Source of the DNA: Endozoicomonadaceae bacterium
Lineage (GTDB): Bacteria; Pseudomonadota; Gammaproteobacteria; Pseudomonadales; Endozoicomonadaceae
Direction: 5' to 3'
DNA: 17,477 bases
NCBI GenBank assembly: GCA_023146365.1
Contig: JAGLCE010000103.1
Location: forward strand, 1 to 17,477
This document shows positions 9,529 through 17,477 of this stretch, piece after piece. Position 1 is the stretch's first letter. Each line of letters begins with the position of its first letter. The position numbers and the translations under genes were made by a program. The notes beneath the pieces were generated by a model that searched no databases, was not told the origin of the DNA, and saw only the letters and a program-made list of their open reading frames with translations.

Positions 9529-10758
9529 GTGAGACAAATCATACTCTTTAGTGTCACCGGACAGGACACGCTGGGGCTGACCTCAAACATCACATCCATC
9601 ATGGCCGAGCATGACCTAGACATTCTGGATGTTAGTCAATCGATGATCCATCACACGTTAACATGGAGCACTCTCGTACGCTTGCCAGATGAAAAGAGGG
9701 CAGATCCAATGATCAAGGAGCTACTGTTCCACTGTCATAAAATGGCTTTACAGGTGTGGTACCAGCCAGTGACAGAACAGCAGTATGACGACTGGGTTCA
9801 GAGTAAGAGTCAAGGCCACTATATTGTCACACTGCTATCACGCCGCGTGACGGCGAAACAGATAGCGCGTGTTTCTGGTATTACAACAGCACACGAACTC
9901 ACTATTGACAAAATCACCCGTCTGTCTGATCGAGCACCACTGGATCAGGATTCGTCGAATGCTCGTGCTTGTATCGAGTTCTCGGTACGTGGCATACCAA
10001 CAGACCTTCAACAGGTTCGATCAAATTTTCTGCAGCTATCATCCGAAATGGATGTCGATATCGGCTTTCAAGAAAACACGCTATACCGGCAAATCCGAAG
10101 GCTGGTGATATTCGACATGGATTCCACTCTGATAGAGGCGGAAGTGATTGATGAATTGGCGATAGAGGCCGGCGTGGGTGAAGAGGTTGCCACTATTACA
10201 GAAGCGGCGATGCGGGGCGATCTGAATTTTACTGAAAGCTTCCGTCGTCGCCTTACCTTACTGAAAGGGCTGGATGAATCTGTGTTGGCAGGCGTTGCGG
10301 CACGACTCCGGTTGACAGAGGGTGCAGAACGCCTGATGCGCGCCCTAAAACAAATGGGTTACAAGACCGCTATTATCTCTGGCGGTTTCACCTATTTTGC
10401 TGAATATCTACAGCAGCGTCTGGGAATCGATTACATTCACGCCAATACACTGGAGATTATCGATGGCAAGGTAACCGGCGAGACCAAAGGACGTATCGTG
10501 GATGCCAGCCGTAAGGCAGAACTGCTTCGTGAACTTGCGGAAAAAGAGGGCTGCCGTCTTGACCAGGTTATCGCTGTCGGTGACGGCGCCAATGACCTTG
10601 AAATGCTGGCGACTGCCGGACTTGGCGTGGCTTTCCGTGCCAAACCGCGGGTCAGGCAGTCTGCACGACAATCCATATCCACTCTAGGGCTGGATGGCAT
10701 TCTCTATCTGCTAGGCTATCACGATACGAATTTGGACAGTCAAACTACTGGCAGATAG
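9529..10758 (+). CDS. serB: SerB, phosphoserine phosphatase with N-terminal ACT-like extension
   Basis: 409 residues. SerB catalyses the last step of serine synthesis, phosphoserine to serine, in the cytosol. The C-terminal HAD domain has FDMDSTLIEAEVIDELA (nucleophile Asp196), SGGF at 284-287 for phosphate binding, and VGDGANDLEML (350-360) for Mg. The first ~180 residues begin IILFSVTGQDTLGLTSNI, typical of ACT domains, and make it longer than E. coli SerB (322) but like the ~400-residue pseudomonad form. The start is GTG at 9529, preceded by GAGAGG. An ATG two bases earlier is followed at once by TGA and cannot encode the protein. It is divergent from ytjB and convergent with letB. Confidence 0.97.
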   Translation: MRQIILFSVTGQDTLGLTSNITSIMAEHDLDILDVSQSMIHHTLTWSTLVRLPDEKRADPMIKELLFHCHKMALQVWYQPVTEQQYDDWVQSKSQGHYIVTLLSRRVTAKQIARVSGITTAHELTIDKITRLSDRAPLDQDSSNARACIEFSVRGIPTDLQQVRSNFLQLSSEMDVDIGFQENTLYRQIRRLVIFDMDSTLIEAEVIDELAIEAGVGEEVATITEAAMRGDLNFTESFRRRLTLLKGLDESVLAGVAARLRLTEGAERLMRALKQMGYKTAIISGGFTYFAEYLQQRLGIDYIHANTLEIIDGKVTGETKGRIVDASRKAELLRELAEKEGCRLDQVIAVGDGANDLEMLATAGLGVAFRAKPRVRQSARQSISTLGLDGILYLLGYHDTNLDSQTTGR

Positions 10759-10905
10759 AGCGTAACCGCTCACTCTAAAGCGTAACTATTCTCCCGACCA
10801 TCTTGCTATATGTCTCACTCACAACGACACAGGAGAGATGACATATTCCAGATTCTTGTCGGCATCGTCCATTTTTTCAACGCTACCTTGATAGTTTTAG
10901 CTTGA

Positions 10906-10927
10906 TCAGACGTCCTTAGACATCTGA
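10906..10927. terminator. Hairpin between convergent serB and letB
   Basis: TCAGACGTC-CTTA-GACATCTGA forms a 9-bp stem with one mismatch or wobble and a 4-base loop. It lies 21 bases past the letB stop and 148 past the serB stop. Neither side carries a T-run, so it is at best a factor-assisted terminator or 3'-end stabiliser. No gene is visible in 10759-10947. Confidence 0.35.
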
Positions 10928-10947
10928 CAGGAAGGCTGATTGTGTGA

Positions 10948-13350
10948 TCAGGTGTCATGACTGTCGGTTACGATACGCTTCGAATCATTTGGCGACGAAT
11001 GCTGTTGATCGTTTGTTCGCAAATTTGGCAATTTGATAGCAGGTTTCCACTCTCTCCATTTCGGGTCAGCCTTTTCGTAGAGCTTGAACTGGGTGTTGGG
11101 TTTAACCGACACGTCTGCCGACGGAGTAGCAAAAGCGATACCACCCGCTAACAAGCTTTCCATAGATCCTGCATTAATGGTGGCACCACTGAATAGACCG
11201 ATATCAATGTCGATACCGCTGACGTTCCAAAATCGAGAGTCTCGTGTTATCAGTGATTCGTAACGATGGTCAATGGACAGCAAAATAATGACGTGGTCTG
11301 CCGGACTATCTAACCAATAACCCTCGACTTCTCCAACCTGAACTTCACGGTAATAGACCGGATTCCCTTTGGTAATCGAACCCATGCGGTCAGCCACCAG
11401 CTTGATTTTCAGTCCGTTCAGATCATCGTCACGCATGGGTGCACGGCTTCTGGCAATAAAGTTAATCTGTTCCGTGGTAGCTTTGTTGGCAGGGTGTACT
11501 CGAATATACTGTCCTTTGATCAAGGTATCTAGATTGGCCGTGTTTGCCAAGCCTAACTGGGGTTTGACCAGCCAGAACTGGGTGCCTTCACGAGCCAGCC
11601 AACGGTTGTCATTGTAGATCAGAGCATCGACAGCAACGGTCGTTTGGTCAGCGCTCTCACTAGAGTGATCCAGCCTGACCCGTTTCACTTCGCCAACATC
11701 AATACCCCGAAACTTCAGTGATGTACCGATGGCCAAACCTTCAGCAGACTCAAACTGGATACGAATCATAAAGCCTGCTTCCAGCGCATCCTCTTCGGTG
11801 GCAAAGAGGGAAAAGTGATCACCATTATGGGCATCCGGCGCATGAAGGTCGGGAGTGGAAAGACTAATGCCGCCTCTCATCAATGTCGCCAGAGTACCAG
11901 TGTTGACACTCAGTCCGGAGATATCGCCCTTGACATGGATGCCGCTGGCATTCCAAAAGCGACTGTCACTGGTGATCAGATGGGCAAATTTCGGCTTAAT
12001 GTGAATACCAATTCGTACGGAGAGGTTATCCGCAGCCAAGATGTATTGTTGTACTGAACCAATCTGGATGTGACGGTAGAGTACCGGGCTGTTGACACTG
12101 ATGCCTCCCAGTGCCGATGCTGTCAGATCCAGATGAAGACCCGGAGCATTGGGATTGATTGGTGGTTGCTGATCCAGCCCTTCAAAGATACGACGTTGCT
12201 TGTTGGCTTTCACATCCTTGAGATTGACATCCATACTTATATAGGAGCCACCCAGCAGCGCATCAAGACCGGAGATACCTTCCAGAGATAACTGTGGTTC
12301 AACGACCCAAAAGCGTGTCCCCTCAACCAGTGCTGGTTCTATTCGAGGATCCATATAGATGCAGGTCTTCAGGCGGGAGAGATCTTTGGAAAGCTCGACG
12401 GATTCCACTACCCCGATTTTAAATCCCATGAACATGACTCGGGTATGACCTTCTTCCAGTTGAAGGCTTGCAGGGAAATCGATTTCAACGGGAATACCGG
12501 TGCGGGCGCTGTCGTAATCATCATAGAGAGTAAAGAGGGCTTCATTCTCTCCCTCGGGTTGTTCGGGCTCATGATTCGGCGTGCTGAACGCGATGCCGCC
12601 CTTGATAATGCTCAACATCGACTGGGTTCTGACCTTAAGGCTGGACAGATCACCACTGATCTCAACACCGCCAGCATTCCAGAACCGAGTATTCGTGCGG
12701 ACAAGTTTCGTATAAGTTGGCTGAATAAACACCTGAATCTCAACGTGTTGGTTGTCAGTGCTCAGGCTATAACTGATCACTTCACCCACCTGCAGTCGGC
12801 GATAGTAAACTGGGCTGCCCTGTGTGACTGAGTTCAGATTATCGGTACGCAGAGTGATACGTAGACCCTTGGGATCCTGAATGGCCGGTGGTTCTTTATT
12901 GGCGACATAGAGCTTTTGAGCTGTTTCTCTGTTTTTGCCCGGCAAAAAGCCGATGTAATTGCCGGAGAGCAACGTATTCAGTCCACTAATGCCGGCCATA
13001 GAGACGCTTGGTTTGACCATCCAGAAATTAGCATTTTTTGTAAGATAGGGTGACATCTGTCGACTCATCTCAATGTGAACATTCACCCCGTTCAAATCTG
13101 GCATTAATATCAGATCTTGAACCTTACCCGCGACCAGTCCGTTATAAACGACCTTGGTTGCCCCAGCTTCAAGACCCTCCGCATCAGGAAACTGTACGAT
13201 GATCATGACGCCACCTTCCATAAAGGCTTGCCATACCAGCCACAAGCCGATCATCAGGGCAATCAGCGGTAGCAGCCATATGGTGGATGGTCGACGATTG
13301 GGGGTAATGATGTCAGGCTTCGGTAGTTTCAACTGGTCGATATCCGTCAT
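10948..13350 (-). CDS. letB: LetB/PqiB-type MCE protein with six MCE domains
   Basis: 800 residues from ATG 13350. A single N-terminal transmembrane helix (about 23-43, STIWLLPLIALMIGLWLVW) anchors a periplasmic chain of six MCE domains at roughly 46-148, 162-258, 284-383, 403-500, 526-623 and 645-743. They alternate between two subtypes (EGLEAGATKVVYNGLVAGKV and SPVYYRRLQVGEV) with recurring GNYIG/GGIAFSTP ends. The C-terminus (GGIAFATP...PKWREWKPAIKLP) closely resembles E. coli LetB (YebT). LetB forms stacked hexameric rings, a tunnel for lipids between inner and outer membrane; E. coli LetB has seven MCE domains and PqiB three. Starts at 13386 and 13350 are both possible. The latter gives a tail length matching LetB and a 38-bp overlap with letA2. 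Neither has a good Shine-Dalgarno, suggesting translational coupling. No pqiC-type lipoprotein gene follows. Confidence 0.92.
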   Translation of the reverse strand: MTDIDQLKLPKPDIITPNRRPSTIWLLPLIALMIGLWLVWQAFMEGGVMIIVQFPDAEGLEAGATKVVYNGLVAGKVQDLILMPDLNGVNVHIEMSRQMSPYLTKNANFWMVKPSVSMAGISGLNTLLSGNYIGFLPGKNRETAQKLYVANKEPPAIQDPKGLRITLRTDNLNSVTQGSPVYYRRLQVGEVISYSLSTDNQHVEIQVFIQPTYTKLVRTNTRFWNAGGVEISGDLSSLKVRTQSMLSIIKGGIAFSTPNHEPEQPEGENEALFTLYDDYDSARTGIPVEIDFPASLQLEEGHTRVMFMGFKIGVVESVELSKDLSRLKTCIYMDPRIEPALVEGTRFWVVEPQLSLEGISGLDALLGGSYISMDVNLKDVKANKQRRIFEGLDQQPPINPNAPGLHLDLTASALGGISVNSPVLYRHIQIGSVQQYILAADNLSVRIGIHIKPKFAHLITSDSRFWNASGIHVKGDISGLSVNTGTLATLMRGGISLSTPDLHAPDAHNGDHFSLFATEEDALEAGFMIRIQFESAEGLAIGTSLKFRGIDVGEVKRVRLDHSSESADQTTVAVDALIYNDNRWLAREGTQFWLVKPQLGLANTANLDTLIKGQYIRVHPANKATTEQINFIARSRAPMRDDDLNGLKIKLVADRMGSITKGNPVYYREVQVGEVEGYWLDSPADHVIILLSIDHRYESLITRDSRFWNVSGIDIDIGLFSGATINAGSMESLLAGGIAFATPSADVSVKPNTQFKLYEKADPKWREWKPAIKLPNLRTNDQQHSSPNDSKRIVTDSHDT

Positions 13351-14026
13351 GCGATCTGCTGTCCGTGGATAAACGTTGTTCGTCATCGGTTGTACTGACT
13401 ACCAACTGTGACCGCCTGTTACGATGCGGTGGCTCAATGGCATCCCATAGCAAACGTGGATCAAAACTGATCGCTGCCAGCATGGTCAATACGACCACAC
13501 AGGAAAAGGCCACGGCGCCAGGACCTGCCTCAATAGTGGCAAGACGACCAAAGCTAACCAGAGCCACCAAGATGGAGATCATAAAAATATCCAGCATGGA
13601 CCAGCGCCCGATCAACTCAATAAACCGATAGAGTTGAATATGCTGGCGAATCCGTGCCGGTCTCCCTTTCTGTACGGAAAGCAGAAGAATAATCATGCCG
13701 GTTAGTTTGAACAGAGGAACCAGAATACTGGCAGTAAAGACCACCAAAGCAATAGGTAACATATCATGACGCATCAATGCAATGACGCCGGACATAATGG
13801 TATCCGGTGTACCTTTGCCAAATTGGCTGACCGTCATGATAGGCATCAGATTGGCAGGAATAAACAGGATCGCTGCGGTCATCAGCAAAGCCCAAGTCCG
13901 CTGAAGACTGTTACGTCGCCTCATGTAGACTGCTGCCCCACAGCGGGGACAGTGGTGTAAATCATAATGACATACCGCATGGCACTCCATGCACTGTTGC
14001 AGACCAAGCTGCCTACCCGTGATCAT
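13313..14026 (-). CDS. LetA/PqiA-like inner-membrane protein, second half (LetA2)
   Basis: 237 residues, equivalent to the C-terminal half of E. coli LetA/PqiA. A rubredoxin-like zinc ribbon (C12xxC15, C26xxC29) is followed by about four hydrophobic helices (46-62, 90-116, 145-163, 173-187). These include FIPANLMPIM and the family motif GRWSMLDIFMISILVALV. It partners LetB in lipid transport at the inner membrane. I chose ATG 14026 because it overlaps the letA1 stop as ATGA and is preceded by GGAGG at seven bases; the frame extends 60 residues further upstream without support. The charged tail (from ~200) runs into the letB start. Confidence 0.92.
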   Translation of the reverse strand: MITGRQLGLQQCMECHAVCHYDLHHCPRCGAAVYMRRRNSLQRTWALLMTAAILFIPANLMPIMTVSQFGKGTPDTIMSGVIALMRHDMLPIALVVFTASILVPLFKLTGMIILLLSVQKGRPARIRQHIQLYRFIELIGRWSMLDIFMISILVALVSFGRLATIEAGPGAVAFSCVVVLTMLAAISFDPRLLWDAIEPPHRNRRSQLVVSTTDDEQRLSTDSRSHDGYRPVETTEA

Positions 14027-14631
14027 GACTGATCCTCCAACAGTTCCCAGAAATAGTGTTTGTTCAGCATAAGCGATATGCCGATTTCTGACAGCATCAA
14101 CCCGATAAAGCACATCATACCCATACCGGGATACACACTGGCAATATCCACCAGTTTGACGATGGCCACTAATATGCCAAGCAAGTAAATTTCTAGCATG
14201 CCCCATTCACCCAAACGGTGATAGAGGCGAAAGAGTGTACGGGCTACTCTCAACAATTTGCGTTTTTTTATGGCAATAATAATGAAAAAGAGTACTACAA
14301 GCCTGATGATCGGGATAAGTATGGCGCAAAAAAAAACGACGAACGCCACAAAAATGTACTCATCTTCATACAGAGCGAGAACACCGGCAAGCACCGTGTT
14401 GTGTTGCTCATCTCCCATCAGAGACAAGCTGAGAATGGGAAAGGCATTGGCCGGAATATAAAACAGAAGACCGGTAATGATGAGGGCCATGAGCTGGCTT
14501 AACGAACCATGTTTGTTGGCATCGACCAGTATATGGTTACAGCGCAGACATTGCGCCGAGGTACCTGCAACCAACTTGGGTGGTGTCATCGCCAAGTCGC
14601 ACTCAGGGCACAGCCAGATTCGAGTCGTCAC
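14023..14631 (-). CDS. LetA/PqiA-like inner-membrane protein, first half (LetA1)
   Basis: 202 residues, matching the N-terminal half of LetA/PqiA. It has a zinc ribbon (C8xxC11, C28xxC31), then about four hydrophobic helices (45-66, 93-122, 147-165, 170-190) with FYIPANAFPIL and GEWGMLEIYLLGILVAIVKL, the same motifs as LetA2. E. coli carries both halves in one ~420-residue protein; here they are two genes joined by an ATGA overlap, an arrangement also seen in pseudomonads, so this is not a frameshift: both halves have their own ribosome site. The start is GTG 14631 with AGAAGG five bases upstream. An ATG two bases earlier is followed directly by TGA. It is first in the operon letA1-letA2-letB. 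Confidence 0.92.
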   Translation of the reverse strand: MTTRIWLCPECDLAMTPPKLVAGTSAQCLRCNHILVDANKHGSLSQLMALIITGLLFYIPANAFPILSLSLMGDEQHNTVLAGVLALYEDEYIFVAFVVFFCAILIPIIRLVVLFFIIIAIKKRKLLRVARTLFRLYHRLGEWGMLEIYLLGILVAIVKLVDIASVYPGMGMMCFIGLMLSEIGISLMLNKHYFWELLEDQS

Positions 14632-14963
14632 ATAAGCCTTCTGTCAACTAGGGGAATGAATATTCATTCAGCCAGAATACTAATATAAAAAACGAGTATT
14701 TAACAACGTGAGGCCTCAGCATAACCGGCGACTTTAGCTCCCATTATTGAACTTTCCCCTTTTATTACCACTTATGCAGCTTACTAGCACACTTACTACA
14801 GCAAATGATCGGTTTTATCCACGATGTCTACTGCTTCGAGCCGGTTTTTGACGCACATCCATCCCGCATAATATGGTTTCGACACACCATAGATAAGTTA
14901 TGGACAATGCTCAGTAAAAAGTTGAATCCGGCGTCTCACTCAGTGTTCTTAAACGAGGGAAAT
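14632..14963. other. Divergent gap between letA1 and the aldehyde dehydrogenase unit
   Basis: About 330 bases without a supported gene. They must hold the promoters of the letA operon (-) and of the dehydrogenase unit (+). A weak candidate for the latter is TTGACG at 14848-14853 with TAATAT at 14869-14874, 15 bases apart. A one-mismatch DnaA-like 9-mer (TTATCCACG) lies at 14815-14823. The frame of the small ORF below stays open back to an ATG at 14805, but I see no ribosome site there. Confidence 0.4.
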
Positions 14964-15098
14964 GTGCAAGTAATCAAGAAGTCACGGATTCAGGAGTTAG
15001 TCACACAAGCCTGCAACCGTTATGGTGCTAGCACTGTGGATTTGTTAGACTGCACTCAACAGCCAATCACTAAATATTCGCCAGAGAGTTTATCATGA
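14964..15098 (+). CDS. Possible 44-residue small protein ahead of the aldehyde dehydrogenase
   Basis: From the GTG at 14964 this reads MQVIKKSRIQELVTQ... and ends ...KYSPESLS, 44 residues, mostly polar, with two cysteines and no known motif. GAGGGA lies three bases before the GTG, the only credible ribosome site in this frame. The stop overlaps the dehydrogenase start as ATGA, the usual arrangement for translational coupling. A longer version from ATG 14805 (97 residues) or ATG 14907 (63 residues) lacks a ribosome site. It may be a leader peptide, a small partner protein, or chance. Confidence 0.35.
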   Translation: MQVIKKSRIQELVTQACNRYGASTVDLLDCTQQPITKYSPESLS

Positions 15099-16615
15099 TT
15101 TATACACCCCCAGGTGATCAAGACGCGATTATTAGCTTCAAGCCTCGCTATGAAAATTTTATCGGTGGGGAGTGGATTTCACCGAGAGCAGGACACTATT
15201 TTAATGATCTTACGCCCATCACAGGGGAGCCAATCTGTGAAGTCCCTCGCTCCAGTGCGGAGGATGTTGAACTGGCTTTGGATCATGCACACCAGGCCTT
15301 TCCCAACTGGTCGGCAACATCAGTGACAGAGCGCTCTGGTATCCTATTGAAAATAGCTGATCGGATCGAACAGAATCTTGAATACCTAGCCGTTGCGGAG
15401 AGCTGGGAGAATGGTAAGCCTATCCGCGAATCACTGGCGGCAGATCTGCCTCTAATGGTTGACCATTTCCGTTATTTCGCTGGCTGTATCCGCGCCCAAG
15501 AGGGATCTCTCAGTGATATTGATGCCCATATGGTCTCTTATCATTTTCGAGAGCCTGTCGGAGTGGTGGGGCAGATTATCCCCTGGAATTTTCCCCTGCT
15601 GATGGCTGCATGGAAGCTGGCGCCAGCATTGGCAGCAGGCTGCTGTTCCGTACTTAAACCTGCGGAGCAAACACCGGTGACCATCCTGTTGCTGATGGAA
15701 TTAATCGGAGACCTGATTCCGCCCGGTGTTGTGAATATTGTGAACGGTTATGGTGATGAAGCGGGACAGGCACTAGCCAGTAGCTCTCGTATTAACAAGC
15801 TGGCATTTACTGGCTCAACCCCTGTAGGTAGCAAAATACTCCGGTGTGCGGCAGATAATATCATTCCTTGTACGGTGGAGTTAGGTGGTAAATCTCCCAA
15901 CATCTTTTTCCCCGATGTGATGAAGCAGGACAATGATTTCATCAACAAAGCTGTCGAAGGCATGCTCATGACTTTCCTGAACCAAGGCGAAGTGTGTACC
16001 TGCCCTTCCCGAGCACTGATTCATGAATCTATCTTTGATGAGTTGATGAGTCTGGCCATTAGTCGTGCTCAGAAGATCCGTCAGGGTAATCCGCTCAATA
16101 CCGATACCATGATCGGTGCCCAGGTCAGTAAAGAGCAGTTCGACAAAGTGCTAAATTATATGCAAGTTGCCCACGATGAAGGGGCAAGTTTTCTGCTGGG
16201 CGGTGAGCACGCGGTCATGCCTAGCCCGATGAACAGTGGTTACTATATACAGCCAACCATACTGAAAGGGGAAAACCGGATGAGGGTCTTTCAGGAGGAG
16301 ATCTTTGGTCCAACATTAGCTGTAACGACATTCCGTGACGAGAAGGAAGCCATAGCCATTGCCAATGATTCCATTTATGGCTTGGGAGCCGGTGTCTGGA
16401 CACTGGACATTAACCGAGCGCAACGTATGGGTCGTGCCATCCAGGCGGGCCGTATCTGGATCAATTGCTACCATGCCTATCCTGCACATTCGGCGTTCGG
16501 AGGCTTCAAAAAATCAGGCGTGGGACGAGAAGGACATTGCTCTACTCTGGATCATTATCAACAGACCAAAAATATATTGACGAGTTATAGCACATCGCCA
16601 CTAGGGTTTTTCTGA
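15095..16615 (+). CDS. NAD(P)-dependent aldehyde dehydrogenase, ExaC/AldB type
   Basis: 506 residues, the standard length. It oxidises aldehydes, probably acetaldehyde, to acids with NAD(P)+ in the cytosol. Visible signatures: PWNFPLLM with the oxyanion Asn165, LKPAEQTP with Lys188, FTGSTPVG (238-245) of the cofactor fold, VELGGKSP with general base Glu262, and NQGEVCTCPSR with catalytic Cys301. EEIFGP is at 401-406, and FGGFKKSGVGRE and the SPLGFF end are as in ExaC/AldB enzymes. Those family members act in ethanol or acetaldehyde use and stationary-phase detoxification; substrate is inferred from resemblance. GAGAG lies eight bases before the ATG, and the start overlaps the preceding small ORF as ATGA. 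No alcohol dehydrogenase or DUF779 gene is seen beside it. Confidence 0.93.
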   Translation: MIYTPPGDQDAIISFKPRYENFIGGEWISPRAGHYFNDLTPITGEPICEVPRSSAEDVELALDHAHQAFPNWSATSVTERSGILLKIADRIEQNLEYLAVAESWENGKPIRESLAADLPLMVDHFRYFAGCIRAQEGSLSDIDAHMVSYHFREPVGVVGQIIPWNFPLLMAAWKLAPALAAGCCSVLKPAEQTPVTILLLMELIGDLIPPGVVNIVNGYGDEAGQALASSSRINKLAFTGSTPVGSKILRCAADNIIPCTVELGGKSPNIFFPDVMKQDNDFINKAVEGMLMTFLNQGEVCTCPSRALIHESIFDELMSLAISRAQKIRQGNPLNTDTMIGAQVSKEQFDKVLNYMQVAHDEGASFLLGGEHAVMPSPMNSGYYIQPTILKGENRMRVFQEEIFGPTLAVTTFRDEKEAIAIANDSIYGLGAGVWTLDINRAQRMGRAIQAGRIWINCYHAYPAHSAFGGFKKSGVGREGHCSTLDHYQQTKNILTSYSTSPLGFF

Positions 16616-16801
16616 TGGTAATTGACATGTCATTACCCGTCAATATGGCGCTAAAGACGAGTTTTCGACAGATCAGCAATCGTCAGTAACCCTAGTCTTT
16701 GAGAAGTTTTTCAATAATGATCCAGCCGATGTGCAGAAGGCACTGACAGGCACTGCCCGAAGCCATTCACTAAAATGCCGTTTTTAATGACCCTTAAAAC
16801 G

Positions 16802-16831
16802 AAAAAAGGCAGGTAATTACCTGCCTTTTTT
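16802..16831. terminator. Strong bidirectional Rho-independent terminator
   Basis: A perfect 30-bp palindrome: six A, GGCAGGTAATTACCTGCC, six T. It works in both directions, serving the dehydrogenase (+, stop 187 bases upstream) and the YbaM-like gene (-, stop 32 bases away). The interval 16616-16801 holds no gene that I can support. Confidence 0.95.
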
Positions 16832-16862
16832 GTGTCGTTATGTCAGCGATCAATCGTAGTGG

Positions 16863-17099
16863 TCAGCTCACTGCCTTATTAGACGTCGATACTTTCCATA
16901 CGCCTCTCGGTACTTTTAATATTTCACATAAGCGTTGACGCCAGGCAATACTCTCAGACTGTGGTAATTTTCTCAGGGTATCCTGGATCACCAGTAAAGC
17001 AGCTTCCATTACGGTATCGTCTTCAAAATGCAGTAACTCAACCTGTCGAATAATCTCTACGGCCAATTTCACATGTTCTGGGGTATCATCGTAGGACAT
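16863..17099 (-). CDS. YbaM/DUF2496-like small protein
   Basis: 78 residues from ATG 17099. The N-terminal half (MSYDDTPEHVKLAVEIIRQVE, here in parts MSYDDTPEH and VKLAVEII, then VMEAALLVIQDTLRKL) aligns with E. coli YbaM (MSLENAPDDVKLAVDLI...). YbaM is a ~53-residue protein of the DUF2496 family with no known function. This version carries about 25 extra C-terminal residues (SIAWRQRLCEILKVPRGVWK). The frame is open for eight more residues upstream, but GGAG lies six bases before the ATG at 17099 and the family alignment begins there. It is cytosolic by composition. It ends next to the bidirectional terminator. Confidence 0.7.
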   Translation of the reverse strand: MSYDDTPEHVKLAVEIIRQVELLHFEDDTVMEAALLVIQDTLRKLPQSESIAWRQRLCEILKVPRGVWKVSTSNKAVS

Positions 17100-17477
17100 T
17101 GTCATCTCCATTTCTGGCATCAACCGTTTTGACTAAAATATCCTTTCGGCATAACTGACAATCTCTTTAATTACGTTTTGGTAACACATGCGTGTCCTGA
17201 TTCTGGTTTGTTTAATATTACCTGAATCCGTGACTATCATTGATGATTGATATGCCTGTAGGCCATGCGATTAAAGGCCTATAAAGATGAAATTGGTTAT
17301 ACAGAAGTTCACCATCCGGATGAGTTTTTAAATGATGATTCCTAGATTGCCAGCATAAGAGTCTCAGTCATTTTTGATACATTCAAAGTCACGGATTTAG
17401 GTATTATATTTAAATCGTTTGGCTCAGAATGGGCGATGAGACCACCGAATAAAAGACTGATAGGTTCCAAAAAAACC
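17100..17477. other. Right edge with only unrecognised fragments
   Basis: No complete gene is visible. A minus-strand frame is open from the window edge (17476) to a TAG at 17342-17344, 44 residues ending KMTETLMLAI, and could be the 3' end of a gene lying to the right. On the plus strand, a short frame from an ATG in GGCCATGCGATTAAAG reads MRLKAYKDEIGYTEVHH... and stops after 26 codons. The same frame reopens to the window edge after the TAG, which could reflect a decayed gene. I recognise neither. Confidence 0.25.

Noticed and set aside
13364..13372. DnaA-like 9-mer CGTGGATAA
   Set aside because: Single one-mismatch site inside the letA2/letB coding overlap, not part of a cluster.
14023..14631. 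LetA broken by a frameshift
   Set aside because: Each half has its own zinc ribbon, ribosome site and start, and they meet in an ATGA overlap, so they are two genes.

Overview
The window looks like the chromosome of a gammaproteobacterium of the Oceanospirillales/Pseudomonas type. This rests on recognised proteins and on neighbourhoods typical of that group: yggX, tRNA-Phe and mutY together, ytjB/ahpA divergent from serB, a LetA/LetB (PqiA/PqiB-like) lipid-transport cluster, and an ExaC/AldB-type aldehyde dehydrogenase. An Endozoicomonas-like host-associated bacterium is a guess, prompted by the moderate base composition and the AT-rich, repeat-bearing, effector-like gene at the left edge; nothing here proves it.

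Layout. Positions 2-1426 hold the 3' part of an AT-rich gene for a low-complexity protein with NS[TA] and STDKTTTN repeats, closed by a clear terminator. Next come yggX (+), a promoter and tRNA-Phe(GAA) (+), then mutY (-). From 3547 to 6645 (-) lies a large exported protein with a proline run, about four copies of a 60-69-residue repeat and two C-terminal DamX-like SPOR domains. A PanZ/PanM-like GNAT protein (-) and an AhpA/YtjB-type membrane protein with a degenerate nucleotidyl-cyclase-like domain (-) follow. They are separated by a 544-bp gene-free stretch rich in DnaA-box-like 9-mers. serB (+) diverges from ytjB. Converging on serB is the letA1-letA2-letB cluster (-), with two half-size LetA proteins and a six-MCE-domain LetB. 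A possible small gene overlaps the start of an aldehyde dehydrogenase (+). A strong bidirectional terminator and a YbaM/DUF2496-like gene (-) end the annotated part, and the last ~380 bases hold only fragments.

Functions. Most genes are housekeeping: oxidative DNA repair and Fe handling (MutY, YggX), serine synthesis (SerB), pantothenate control (PanZ-like) and aldehyde oxidation. The SPOR protein and the LetA/LetB system point to the cell envelope: septal peptidoglycan binding and lipid transport between the two membranes.

The main points for a second look are the DnaA-box clusters in two gene-free gaps, the repeat-built tandem-SPOR protein, the cyclase-like domain lacking its metal-binding aspartates, the left-edge repeat protein, and two genes (serB, letA1) whose GTG starts sit inside an ATGTGA start-stop hexamer at identical Shine-Dalgarno spacing. 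I found no CRISPR array, transposase, phage gene or recognisable defence system.
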